Assembly (NCBI GenBank): GCA_946482595.1
Contig: CAMLSD010000038.1
Span: 1 to 41,638 of the forward strand
DNA length: 41,638 bases
Origin: an uncultured Comamonadaceae bacterium
GTDB taxonomy: Bacteria; Pseudomonadota; Gammaproteobacteria; Burkholderiales; Burkholderiaceae
Reading direction: 5' to 3'
The notes under the pieces are model-generated. The model saw only the letters and a program-made list of their open reading frames with translations. It made no database searches and was not told where the DNA came from. The position numbers and the translations under genes were made by a program. Positions 28,275-36,993 of the stretch are shown here, piece by piece; within the stretch, counting starts at the first letter, position 1; the number at the start of each line of letters is the position of its first letter.

Positions 28275-29108
28275 TCAGGCCGTGACGATCCAGCCTTCGA
28301 TCGGGTCGACCCCAGCCGGCAGACCAAAGCCCGGGCGGGTGGCCGCCCAGGCGGCCTGCACCATGCACAGCACCGCATCGAGCGTGTCGCCACTGGCATC
28401 GTCGACCAGGGCGTCGCGCTGGGCCGAGCTCAGACGCACGCGCACGCCCAGCCGCGAGCGGCCCTCCACCAGCGCCTCGACCAGATCCTTGCGGGCGATC
28501 AGTCGCTCGGGGGTCTGGCGGGCGCGGTCATCACTCTTGTAGCTGCGGTTGCCGAGCAGCTCGCGGGCCAGCAGTCCGGGGTAGGCCTCCAGCGCCACGC
28601 GACGGGGGTCGCCCTCGTGCAGTCCAGGCAGATGGACGCCCGCGGCCAGCAGCGCCGGCACGCCCGCGTGCAGCATGTAGGCCACCGGCGGGTTGACCCA
28701 TTTCATCGAGGGCGACGACCCGGCCGGGCGGTCGGTGGCACGGTGGGCGAACTTGCCGCCCGGCGGCCGGGCATCGCAGAACGCGGCAAAGGTGTCTCGG
28801 ATCTGCGCGCGCGTGAGCCGGGTGTAGTGCTGCATCAACGCAGACCACTCGATTGGCCAGCCCAGTTGCTCGACCAGTTCGCGAGGCAGGCCGAACGGAA
28901 AGTCGAATCCGCCGACCCATTCGAGCGGCTGCGCCAGCCAGGCGGCAAAGGTGTCATGCCGCTCGAAGGTCGCCCACTGCTGAAGCCGCACGACCGGCCC
29001 CGCTGCCTCTCCCTGCGCCAGGACGATGGGCTTGCGCCGGCTCGGGCTGCTGCTGAAGTCGACCCCGATCACGCAGGCGCTCGGGCTCCCGCCCGCCACC
29101 GCCGTCAC
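28275..29108 (-). CDS. DUF429 family protein
   Basis: The 277-residue protein shows the DUF429 features GVDFSSSPSRRKPIV near the start, GGFDFPFGLP, ALEAYPGLLAR and a closing SGDTLDAVLCMVQAAWA. This is an RNase H-like fold with acidic residues at the expected positions, suggesting a nuclease-like or nucleotide-binding role, but no function is established. The start is a GTG overlapping the DUF2799 stop (GTGA), and no ATG lies near the domain start. It is the last gene of the folE-BLUF-DUF2799 run. Confidence 0.82.
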   Translation of the reverse strand: MTAVAGGSPSACVIGVDFSSSPSRRKPIVLAQGEAAGPVVRLQQWATFERHDTFAAWLAQPLEWVGGFDFPFGLPRELVEQLGWPIEWSALMQHYTRLTRAQIRDTFAAFCDARPPGGKFAHRATDRPAGSSPSMKWVNPPVAYMLHAGVPALLAAGVHLPGLHEGDPRRVALEAYPGLLARELLGNRSYKSDDRARQTPERLIARKDLVEALVEGRSRLGVRVRLSSAQRDALVDDASGDTLDAVLCMVQAAWAATRPGFGLPAGVDPIEGWIVTA

Positions 29109-29644
29109 GGGCCGTAAGACCGCAGTTGCGCGGCGCGCTGCCGCAGATGCGACTGTTCGCGGTCCAGGCTGCGCAGGCGATCGCGCAGGCGCTTGCGTTC
29201 GTCATCGGTGCGGGCCTTCTTGAGCTGGTCTTCCAGGCGTCGGCTCTCGGCATGGTTGGCCTCGATGTCCTTCTCGACCCGATGGACTTCCAGCCCCGCC
29301 CGATGAAAGCGCAGGAACTCGCCTTCATTGCGGCCACGACACACGCCCTGGTAGCTGCTGCCGTTCAGCCCTTCGCGCCAGCCCACCTCGGGCGTGCAGT
29401 AGCGCATCACGCCCAGGTCCCAGCCTCGCCGGTAGCGTACGGCATCCGGCTGGATGCCGATCTTGCCGCAGGCTTCGGCATGCTCGGCCAGCCGCGACTC
29501 GGAACGCCCCTGCTCGCCATCACGTTCGCCGATACGCTGCCAGTCGGCCACCTTGCATTCGCTTTCGCTCATCGAGGCGCAGCCGGACAACGCGACCGCC
29601 GCCAGCATCACCATCGCCATCCGCATGTGATCGGCTCGTGACAT
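29105..29644 (-). CDS. DUF2799 lipoprotein
   Basis: The 179-residue protein has a lipoprotein signal with lipobox LSGC, where the lipidated cysteine is C22. The mature part contains CKVADWQRIGERDGEQG, RYRRGWDLGVMRYCTPEVGW and a GVCRGRNEGEF cysteine site, matching DUF2799. The last 60 residues form a probable coiled coil rich in Glu, Arg and Lys. The ATG at 29644 has GAGGTGAGG close upstream. It follows the BLUF gene by 26 bases. Function unknown. Confidence 0.85.
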   Translation of the reverse strand: MSRADHMRMAMVMLAAVALSGCASMSESECKVADWQRIGERDGEQGRSESRLAEHAEACGKIGIQPDAVRYRRGWDLGVMRYCTPEVGWREGLNGSSYQGVCRGRNEGEFLRFHRAGLEVHRVEKDIEANHAESRRLEDQLKKARTDDERKRLRDRLRSLDREQSHLRQRAAQLRSYGP

Positions 29645-29670
29645 CGACCTCACCTCGAAAGAAGTCCGCC

Positions 29671-30099
29671 TCAGCCGGTGCGCCCGATGATCGACGCGGT
29701 GGCGATGAGTTCCTCGAGCAGCGCCATCGACGCCGCACCGGACACGGCGTAGGGGTCGAGCACCGGCTTTTCGGAATACTTCAGCAGGATGGACGGGTTG
29801 ATCTTGGTCAGGTTGACCTGGCCCATGGTCCAGCCGGCAAAACGGCGCTCGCTGATCTCGGCGTAGTGCAGCACCGTGACGGACTGGTGACGGTCGTCGC
29901 GCACGATCTCGTTGTACAGGGCATTGACCGACTCGCGCCCCCCTTCGAGCACCTGCATGAAGATGCCGCCGCCATAGCAGAGGATGCCGGTGATGCCGAG
30001 CGCCGGGTTGTGCATGCGGCACTGCGCAAGGATGGCCTCGATGGACTCGTGCGTCACCGGGTGGGCGGCGCGGCTGGCATAAAGCAGTCGGACAAGCAT
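29671..30099 (-). CDS. BLUF-domain blue-light sensor
   Basis: A 142-residue short BLUF photoreceptor. The FAD-binding residues match AppA/YcgF-type proteins: Y7 (LVRLLYASR), N31 (NPALGITGIL), Q49 (GIFMQVLEGG), and W93 with M95 (AGWTMGQV). About 45 residues of helical C-terminus follow and there is no output domain, so it should act through a partner protein. It starts 13 bases after folE and continues into DUF2799. Light sensing is family knowledge, and the partner is not identifiable. Confidence 0.95.
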   Translation of the reverse strand: MLVRLLYASRAAHPVTHESIEAILAQCRMHNPALGITGILCYGGGIFMQVLEGGRESVNALYNEIVRDDRHQSVTVLHYAEISERRFAGWTMGQVNLTKINPSILLKYSEKPVLDPYAVSGAASMALLEELIATASIIGRTG

Positions 30100-30112
30100 G
30101 GCGGGCTCCGGT

Positions 30113-30835
30113 TCAGGCTTTCTTGTTGGACAGCAGGGCCAGGAATTCACGGCGCAGGTTGGCGTCCTTCAGGAAGGAGCCGCGCATCACGCTGTTGACC
30201 ATCTTGGAGTCCATGTCCTTGACGCCGCGCCACTGCATGCAGAAGTGGTCGGCTTCCATCACGATGGCCAGGCCGTCGGGCTGCATCTTGTCCTGCAGCA
30301 GGTCGGCCACCTGGGTCACGGCCTCTTCCTGGATCTGCGGCCGGCTCATGATCCATTCGGCCAGCCGGGCGTACTTCGACAGCCCGATCAGGTTGGAGTG
30401 CTCGTTGGGCATCACGCCGATCCACAAGCGCCCCAGGATGGGACAGAAGTGGTGCGAGCAGGCGCTGCGCACCGTGACGGGCCCGACGATCATCAGCTCG
30501 TTCAGGTGCTCCACGTTCGGAAACTCGGTCACCGCGGGCTGCGGCATGTAGCGGCCCTTGAACACCTCGTTGAGGTACATCTTGGCCACGCGGCGTGCGG
30601 TGTCCTGGGTGTTGTGATCGCTCTCGGTGTCGATCACCAGGCTCTCGAGCACACCGACCATGCGGGACTGGACTTCATCGAGCAGCGCCTCGAGCTCGCC
30701 CGGCTCGATGAAGGCCGAGATGTTGTCATTCGCGTGAAAGCGCTGTTGCGCGGACTTGATCCGTTCACGGATGCGCACCGACACCGGAACGCCGTCGTCT
30801 TCACGCTGCGGGCTGACTGGGGACAGAACGGTCAT
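30113..30835 (-). CDS. folE: GTP cyclohydrolase I
   Basis: FolE converts GTP to dihydroneopterin triphosphate, the first step of folate synthesis. In the 240-residue protein the zinc ligands are C126 and H129 (SACSHH) and C199 (ADHFCM), and IGLSKYARLAEW and MRGSFL are typical. The N-terminus is about 20 residues longer than in E. coli. The start at 30835 was chosen from family similarity. It heads a minus-strand run with the BLUF sensor. The next folate-pathway enzyme, NudB, is encoded at 37821-38318. Confidence 0.96.
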   Translation of the reverse strand: MTVLSPVSPQREDDGVPVSVRIRERIKSAQQRFHANDNISAFIEPGELEALLDEVQSRMVGVLESLVIDTESDHNTQDTARRVAKMYLNEVFKGRYMPQPAVTEFPNVEHLNELMIVGPVTVRSACSHHFCPILGRLWIGVMPNEHSNLIGLSKYARLAEWIMSRPQIQEEAVTQVADLLQDKMQPDGLAIVMEADHFCMQWRGVKDMDSKMVNSVMRGSFLKDANLRREFLALLSNKKA

Positions 30836-31003
30836 GACTGCAGGCCTGAGGCATAGGGGGACGAAGCCGATGCTAACAGTGTGACCATGTCCCGGTGCCC
30901 GGGGGGACATCGCCGCCGCGCTGTCGCCGCTTTGGGGGACAGCCCGCCGCGCCGGCCTTGCCTAGACTGCGGCGGCTCCACCCCCGATGAAACGGACCCT
31001 GCC

Positions 31004-32371
31004 GTGTTGCGACGTTCTGCCCTCCAAGCCCTGCTGGCCCTCGGTGCGCCGCCGGCCCTGTCCTCGCTGTCCGGCTGCGGCGGTGGAGGGGGCGACGAGC
31101 CCGACGGCCCGCGCATCCAGCAGTTCACGAGCGACAAGGCGCGCTATCTGATCGGCGAGCGGCCCATGCTCACCGCGGTGTTCTCCGGCGGCATCGGCGA
31201 ACTCATGCCCGGCAGCGTGCCGGTGCAAAGCGGCGTGCCGCTCCCGTGGCCGACACCGCTGTCGGAGAGCCGCGAGATCGCCCTGGTGGTACGCACCCCG
31301 GAGGGGGCGCGCGCCACGCGCGTGATGCAGCTTCCGGTCGACTACCGCAACCGCCTGCGCACGCTGGCGATGGGCTTCACGCGGGCCGCCCACGCCACCG
31401 CCACGGCCGACGACGGCCGGCTGCTGATCGTGAGCGGCGAGTTCCTCGACCCCGAAAGCGGCCGTTATCACATCAGCAACGAGGTACGGGCTTTCGACCC
31501 GCAGGCCGAGACCTTCTCGCTCGTGGGGCACCTGATCAGCGCCCGTGTGGGCCTCACGGCCACCACACTGCCCACCGACCGTGTTCTGGTGCTCGGTGCC
31601 GGCACCTTGCAGGCAGCACCTGCGGCCGAGTTGTTCGACCCGCTCACCGGCATGTCGGTGGCCGCCGGCATCAGCACCCGACGGCATCTGCACACCGCCA
31701 CCCTGCTCGGAGGGGGCCTGGTGCTGCTGACCGGTGGCGTGACGGCCAGCGGCCAGCCGAGCGCAGAGCTGTACGACCCCTTCACCGACACCACGACCGC
31801 TCTGGCCGGGTTGAACGTCGCGCGGGCGGGACACAGCGCGTTGCGGCTGGCGGACGGCAGGGTGCTGATCCACGGCGGCAGCGGCATGACCGTGGGATCG
31901 GTGCCGCCGCCCGAGTTGTACGACCCGGCAACGCGCAGCTTCACCCTGCTGCCCGCGGTGGACCCGGCCGGCCGCGCCAACCATGCCTGTCTCCACAGTG
32001 CCGGTGGCAGCGTCTACGTCATCGGCGGCGAGGACGTGATCGAGGGAGAGCCGATGCGCTCCACGCTGCGCATCAACGGCACGACCGCGCAGACGGCCCC
32101 GGCCATGCGGGTCGCGCGCAACCTGGCACGAGCAACCGCCATGAGCGACGGGCGCATCTGGGTGGCTGGCGGCAATTCGGCCGTCGGCTTCCAGGCCGAG
32201 GCCAGCACCGAGATCCTGGCGGCCGACGGCAGCGCCTGGACCGCCGGGCCCACGATGGCCTTCGCACGGGCACACCACACGGTCGACCGGCTCGTGACGG
32301 GCAAGCTGCTGGTGATCGGCGGCAACGACTCGGGCACACAGGTGCTGTCGACCGCGGAACTCTACGACTGA
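31004..32371 (+). CDS. Kelch-repeat (galactose-oxidase-like) lipoprotein
   Basis: The 455-residue protein is predicted to be an envelope lipoprotein with a Kelch beta-propeller of about six blades (repeats such as GGGLVLLTGGVTASGQ, GRVLIHGGSG, GRIWVAGGNS and GKLLVIGGND, each followed by AELYDP-like sequence). From the GTG at 31004 (MLRRSALQALLALG), the lipobox LSGC puts the lipidated cysteine at C25 with a Gly run after it. The RR pair may indicate Tat export. An ATG at 30887 gives 39 extra residues without a sensible leader, so GTG is preferred. Substrate and enzymatic activity cannot be told. Its last 10 bases overlap the end of the ligase gene. Confidence 0.8.
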   Translation: MLRRSALQALLALGAPPALSSLSGCGGGGGDEPDGPRIQQFTSDKARYLIGERPMLTAVFSGGIGELMPGSVPVQSGVPLPWPTPLSESREIALVVRTPEGARATRVMQLPVDYRNRLRTLAMGFTRAAHATATADDGRLLIVSGEFLDPESGRYHISNEVRAFDPQAETFSLVGHLISARVGLTATTLPTDRVLVLGAGTLQAAPAAELFDPLTGMSVAAGISTRRHLHTATLLGGGLVLLTGGVTASGQPSAELYDPFTDTTTALAGLNVARAGHSALRLADGRVLIHGGSGMTVGSVPPPELYDPATRSFTLLPAVDPAGRANHACLHSAGGSVYVIGGEDVIEGEPMRSTLRINGTTAQTAPAMRVARNLARATAMSDGRIWVAGGNSAVGFQAEASTEILAADGSAWTAGPTMAFARAHHTVDRLVTGKLLVIGGNDSGTQVLSTAELYD

Positions 32372-34083
32372 GGCTCGGCGGGGGCCGCGGCCAGCATCGC
32401 CTGCAGCATCGGCAGGCTGTCGGCCTCGTGCAGCGGCTTGTCGTCTCGGATGCGCACCATGCGCGGAAACCGCACGGCCACGCCGCTCTTGTGGCGGCTG
32501 CTCAGGTTGATGCCCTCGAAGGCGAGTTCGAACACCAGCGTCGGCCGCACGCTGTGCACCGGGCCGAACTTCTCGAGCGTGGTGCGACGGATGGCGGCGT
32601 CCACACGCCGGAACTCTTCGTCGCTCAGGCCCGAATACGCCTTGGCAAAAGCCACGAGCTGCAGCCCGTCGGGGTCGGGCGGCGCGCGCCGGGCGATGGC
32701 CTCGACCACGGCCTGGGCTTCCTGGGCATCGCGTGGCGGCCGGCTCCAGACGGCAAAGGTGTAGTCGGTGTACAGACTCGCCCGGCGGCCATGGCCACGC
32801 TGCGCGTAGATCAGCACCGCGTCCACGCTCATGGGCTCGATCTTCCACTTCCACCAGATGCCGCCTGACTTGGTGCGACCCACCCCGTACACGGCGTCCA
32901 GGTGCTTGAGCATCAGGCCTTCCACCCCGCGCTCGCGCGACGCGGCGCGCTGTCGGGCCAGCGCCTGCCAGTCATCCGCCTGCACACGCGGCGACAGATC
33001 GACTGCCGTCTGGCCCGCGGCCCAGTGGTCGAGCATCGCACGCCGTTCGCGCAGCGGCCTGCCACGCAGGTCCTGGCCTTGCAGTTCGAGCAGGTCGTAG
33101 GCGATGAAGCGCACCGGCCAGTCGCTGCGCACCTTGCGGGTGATCTGCTTGCGACCGATGCGGCGCTGCAGTTCCGCGAACGGTGCCGGCCGGTCGTCGC
33201 GCCACACGACGATCTCGCCGTCCAGCACCGTCCCGTCCGACCAGGCTGCGGCCCGTTCGGCCAGTTCGGGGAAGCGGTCGGTCACGAGCTCTTCGCCGCG
33301 CGACCAGATCCAGCACTGGCCGTCGCGACGCACCACCTGGGCCCGGATGCCGTCGAACTTCCACTCCGCCAGCCAGTCGGTGCACGGGCCCAGCAGGCTG
33401 TCGAACGTGGCGGGGTCGGCGTCCAGCGCATGGGCCAGGAAAAACGGGTAGGGCTGGGCGGCGTCGAGCTGCGGCGTGCTGCCCGGCGCCAGCAGCGCCT
33501 GAAAGCGCGCGGCATCCGGCAGTTGCCCCGGGCGCAGTTGCGAGCCGGTGAATCCCATCAGGCGCTGGGCGACCACCTTGGCATCGATGCCCGCCTGCTC
33601 GGCCAGCGCGCGGGTGACCAGCTGCTTCGACACGCCCACCCGGAAGCCGCCCCCGATGAGCTTGGTCAGCAGGAAGCGCCCGGGGGCATCGAGTTCGTCC
33701 CACCACTGGTGCAGCCGCGCTCGCTGCTGTGCAGGGTCGATGCCGCGCAAGGGCAGCAGCCGGGTCTCGACCCATTGCGCCAAGCCCAGGTTGCTGATCT
33801 GCGTGGCCACCGGCAGCACCAGCGCCAGGGTCTCGGCCAGGTCCCCGACGGCCTGGTAGCACTCCTCGAACAACCAGTCGTCGATGCCCGCTCGTTCGGC
33901 CGCCCAACGGCGCAGCAAGGCGGTGGGCACGACCTGGCGCGGCTTGCCGCCGCACAGGAAGTACACGGCCCACGCGGCATCGGCCGGGTCGGCGACGCGG
34001 AAGTAGCGCGTCAGGGCCGCCACCTTGGCCTGGGTCGAGGTGGACGCATCCAGGTCGGCAAACAGCGCGGCAAACTCACGCAT
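32362..34083 (-). CDS. ATP-dependent DNA ligase (repair type)
   Basis: A 573-residue ATP-dependent ligase of the family found with a partner exonuclease and helicase (TIGR04120-like). The adenylated lysine is K242 in EWKFDGIR. Later motifs include VLDGEIVVW, EGLMLKHLDAVYG and SGGIWWKWK. An N-terminal helical domain (1 to about 210) precedes it, as in LigB/LigC relatives of replicative ligases. It overlaps the Kelch gene by 10 bases at the stops. The ligase joins nicks, here presumably in a DNA damage pathway. Confidence 0.94.
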   Translation of the reverse strand: MREFAALFADLDASTSTQAKVAALTRYFRVADPADAAWAVYFLCGGKPRQVVPTALLRRWAAERAGIDDWLFEECYQAVGDLAETLALVLPVATQISNLGLAQWVETRLLPLRGIDPAQQRARLHQWWDELDAPGRFLLTKLIGGGFRVGVSKQLVTRALAEQAGIDAKVVAQRLMGFTGSQLRPGQLPDAARFQALLAPGSTPQLDAAQPYPFFLAHALDADPATFDSLLGPCTDWLAEWKFDGIRAQVVRRDGQCWIWSRGEELVTDRFPELAERAAAWSDGTVLDGEIVVWRDDRPAPFAELQRRIGRKQITRKVRSDWPVRFIAYDLLELQGQDLRGRPLRERRAMLDHWAAGQTAVDLSPRVQADDWQALARQRAASRERGVEGLMLKHLDAVYGVGRTKSGGIWWKWKIEPMSVDAVLIYAQRGHGRRASLYTDYTFAVWSRPPRDAQEAQAVVEAIARRAPPDPDGLQLVAFAKAYSGLSDEEFRRVDAAIRRTTLEKFGPVHSVRPTLVFELAFEGINLSSRHKSGVAVRFPRMVRIRDDKPLHEADSLPMLQAMLAAAPAEPQS

Positions 34084-34098
34084 GGGGGTCCGTGGCGG

Positions 34099-34602
34099 TC
34101 AGGGCCGATCCGGCAGGCTGAGCTTGTGACGGAAGGCTTCGAAGCCGGCATCCCGGTCGGTGTACTCCCGGGCGATGCGTTCGACCTCGGCCTGGTGCTC
34201 GGCCTCGATGAAATGCTCCAGGCCCACATGGTGGGCCAGCGTCAGGTGTCGGTCGGTGCGCCGCACGATCTCGGCCACCAGCGCCCAGTCGACCGCCTCG
34301 TCCGCCAGCCAGATGCGTGCACCACCCGGCACATGGCGCACCAGCTCCAGCAGCGCGGCCTGGCTGTCGGGCGAGGCGATCGCTGCCACGGCCGGCCAGC
34401 GCGGCAGCACCGGGCGCGCCGGCTCCGGGGGCTCCCACAGCGCCACCAGGAAGTGCGGCGGCACGGCCCCGGCGCCCGGCTGACCAGGCACATCGCCCGC
34501 GGCAGGGTCGGCCTCGTCGAAGGCGCGCCGGATCGCGCCGACCCACACGCCGGTCGACCAGGCCGGCACCAGGCGTCGGGTGGCGTCGGTGAATGCGCTC
34601 AT
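34099..34602 (-). CDS. Hypothetical protein between ligase and exonuclease
   Basis: A 167-residue protein I do not recognise. It starts MSAFTDATRRLVPAW and contains WVGAIRRAFDEAD, FLVALWEPPEPA, IWLADEAVDWALVAEIVRR and a C-terminal HHVGLEHFIEAEHQAEV helix. It is soluble, with no signal peptide or cysteines. Spacing is tight on both sides (15 bases to the ligase, 16 to the exonuclease), so it belongs to the repair operon. The ATG at 34602 was chosen because the earlier frame overlaps the exonuclease 3' end. A role in the ligase pathway is inferred only from position. Confidence 0.75.
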   Translation of the reverse strand: MSAFTDATRRLVPAWSTGVWVGAIRRAFDEADPAAGDVPGQPGAGAVPPHFLVALWEPPEPARPVLPRWPAVAAIASPDSQAALLELVRHVPGGARIWLADEAVDWALVAEIVRRTDRHLTLAHHVGLEHFIEAEHQAEVERIAREYTDRDAGFEAFRHKLSLPDRP

Positions 34603-34618
34603 GCGGACATCCTTGCTG

Positions 34619-35644
34619 TCATGGGCTGCCGTCCGCCAGCCGGTCGTCATATTCGGTCTGAAAGGCCCCCGCCTGCAGCCCCTGCTGCTGCAGCCAGCGC
34701 ACCAGCACGGCCACCTGCCCATGGGTCACGATGACCCGGCTGGCCCCGCTGGCGGTCACTGCCTGCATCAGACCCGGCCAGTCGGCATGGTCGCTGAGCA
34801 CGAACCCCCGGTCGACACCCTGGCGGCGACGCGCCCCGCGCAACTGCATCCAGCCACTGGCAAAGGCATCGCTGGCGTGGGTCAGCCGACGCATCCCGCT
34901 GCCGGTCTGGGCGCCCGGGGGTGCCACCACCAGCGCACCGGCCAGGTCAGCGCGCGGCACGGCGGCATCGAACACACGTGTGGCCGGCAGGGCCACGCCG
35001 GCCTCGCGGTAGGCCTGGTTCACCGGTTCGACAGCCGCATGCACCAGCAGCGGTCCGATGCTCGGGTCCACCCCCGCCAGGATGCGCTGGGCTTTGCCGA
35101 AGCTGTAGCCGAACAGCACGCTCGGGCGGCCCTCGGCCGCGTTGGCGGCCCACCAGGCGTTGATGTCGGCAAACACCCGATCCTGCGGCTGCCAGCGGTA
35201 GATCGGCAGGCCGAAGGTCGACTCGGTGATGAAACACTCGCAGCGCACCGGCTCGAAGGCGGTGCAGGTGGCATCGGGCTCGACCTTGTAGTCGCCCGAC
35301 ACCACCCAGACACGCCCGCCCCGTTCGATGCGCACCTGGGCCGAACCGAGCACGTGGCCGGCAGGATGCAGCGAGACGGTGACGTCGCGCAGCTTCAGGC
35401 GCTCGCCATAGGCCAGGGTCTGCAGCCGGATGTCGCCCAGGCGGGCCCGCAGCACGCCGGCACTGGACTCGCAGGCCAGGTAGTGGGCATGGCCGGCGCG
35501 GGCGTGATCGGCATGTGCATGCGTGATCACCGCACGCTCCACAGGCCGCCACGGGTCGATGTGGAAATCACCCGCCGGACAGTACAGGCCTTCCGGACGT
35601 GCGACGACAAGATCGTCAGCCGGACCGTCCACCAGGGCGCTCAC
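34619..35644 (-). CDS. Ligase-associated DNA exonuclease (metallo-beta-lactamase fold)
   Basis: A 341-residue protein of the MBL/beta-CASP class that is often annotated as an mRNA 3'-end processing factor. THAHADHARAG supplies H42, H44, D46 and H47 for the metal site, with further HPAGHVLGSAQ, SGDYKVEP and SDHADWPGL motifs. The start is a GTG at 35644 with GGGGGA seven bases upstream. It precedes the unknown protein and the ligase and follows clsB by 14 bases. Assignment to the ligase-associated group is from motifs and position. Confidence 0.9.
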   Translation of the reverse strand: MSALVDGPADDLVVARPEGLYCPAGDFHIDPWRPVERAVITHAHADHARAGHAHYLACESSAGVLRARLGDIRLQTLAYGERLKLRDVTVSLHPAGHVLGSAQVRIERGGRVWVVSGDYKVEPDATCTAFEPVRCECFITESTFGLPIYRWQPQDRVFADINAWWAANAAEGRPSVLFGYSFGKAQRILAGVDPSIGPLLVHAAVEPVNQAYREAGVALPATRVFDAAVPRADLAGALVVAPPGAQTGSGMRRLTHASDAFASGWMQLRGARRRQGVDRGFVLSDHADWPGLMQAVTASGASRVIVTHGQVAVLVRWLQQQGLQAGAFQTEYDDRLADGSP

Positions 35645-35658
35645 GCCTGTCCCCCGCT

Positions 35659-36990
35659 TCAGTACTTGCCGGTGGCACCTGCCACGCGCATGTAGAGCCG
35701 AGCGATCCAGGCCACAAAACTGCGCCGCAGCCGGCTGCGCCAGCCGGGCAGGCGGTGGGTGTCCAGCGTGACCTCGCGCGACGCGGCCAGGGCCTCGTCG
35801 ATCTCAGCCGACAGGCCGGCGACAAACCCGGCATCGCGCACGATCACATTGGCTTCGAGGTTGACGAGCAGCGACAGCGGATCGATGTTGGAGCTGCCCA
35901 CGGTGGCCCAATGGTCGTCCACCACCGCCACCTTGGCATGCAGGAAGGCCGGCGTGTACTCGTAGATGCGCACACCGCTGGCCAGCAACTCCTCATACAG
36001 CACCTGTGCGGCCAGGCCGGCGAAGCGGTAGTCGAGCTTGCCCTGCAGCAGCAGCCGCACCTGAACGCCACGACTGGCGCTGTCGCGCAGCGCGCGCCGG
36101 AAGGCCCGGCCCGGGTAGAAGTAGGGGCACACCACGTCCACGCGGCGGCGGGCATTGCGGATGGCCGCGATGTAGGCGCGCTCGATGGTTCGGCGCTGGC
36201 GCAGGTTGTCTCGCACGACAAACGCTGCCCGCATCGGCCGGTTGCTGGCCATCGCCGACTCCAGCCCCTGCACCCCGGTGCTGCGCAGCGATCGCAGCAG
36301 CCGCCTTGCACGGGCCACCGGCCGCGAGCTGCGCGCCAGGCCGGCGAGCTCGTCACGCCAGTCGCGCCCCAAGTGAGCGCGCATCCAGACGGCCCGGGCG
36401 GTCTGCTCGATCGGCGCAACTGCCGGGCCGCGCACCTCGACCGCATAGTCCAGCCGCGCCTGGTCGGACCAGCCATGCTGCAGGTCGTGTCGGTCATCGA
36501 TCACGTTGATGCCGCCGACAAAAGCCACCTCGGCGTCGACCACACACAGTTTCTGGTGCAGCCGGCGCAACTGGCCCGGCGCCAGCCAGCTCCACCAGCC
36601 CTTCAGCGGACGATAGACCGCCACCTTGACGCCGGACTCGCGCAGCAATGGAACCAGCCACGCCAGCGAGCGGCTGGAGCCGAAACCGTCGACCACCACA
36701 CCGACACGCACGCCGCGCCGGGCCGCATGCCTGAGGGTTTCGGCGACGGTCTGCGCTGCCTCGTCGTCGTTGAAGATGTAGGTGGCCAGCCAGACCTGAT
36801 GCCGCGCCCGATCGATGGCCCGGCACATGGCCGGAAACATCGCATCACCACCACGCAGCAGGCGCACGTCGTTGTTCCCGGTGAACACTGCGCGCGCCTG
36901 CGCATACCAGGCCAGCGGCGCCAGGTCATCCTCACCCGGCGCACCGCCGGGCGCCGTGTCGACGGCGTGTGCCTGGGGAGGGCCGGCCAT
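35659..36990 (-). CDS. clsB: Cardiolipin synthase ClsB (phospholipase D family)
   Basis: A 443-residue protein with two HKD motifs: H145, K147, D152 (HQKLCVVDAEVAFVGGIN) and H351, K353, D358 (HAKVAVVDDHWATVGSSN). It fits the ClsB-type cardiolipin synthase, which makes cardiolipin at the inner membrane. A basic linker (about 216-235) lies between the catalytic halves. It follows the EEP gene by three bases. The ATG at 36990 begins MAGPPQAHAVDTA, an unstructured N-terminus. Confidence 0.9.
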   Translation of the reverse strand: MAGPPQAHAVDTAPGGAPGEDDLAPLAWYAQARAVFTGNNDVRLLRGGDAMFPAMCRAIDRARHQVWLATYIFNDDEAAQTVAETLRHAARRGVRVGVVVDGFGSSRSLAWLVPLLRESGVKVAVYRPLKGWWSWLAPGQLRRLHQKLCVVDAEVAFVGGINVIDDRHDLQHGWSDQARLDYAVEVRGPAVAPIEQTARAVWMRAHLGRDWRDELAGLARSSRPVARARRLLRSLRSTGVQGLESAMASNRPMRAAFVVRDNLRQRRTIERAYIAAIRNARRRVDVVCPYFYPGRAFRRALRDSASRGVQVRLLLQGKLDYRFAGLAAQVLYEELLASGVRIYEYTPAFLHAKVAVVDDHWATVGSSNIDPLSLLVNLEANVIVRDAGFVAGLSAEIDEALAASREVTLDTHRLPGWRSRLRRSFVAWIARLYMRVAGATGKY

Positions 36991-36993
36991 CGC

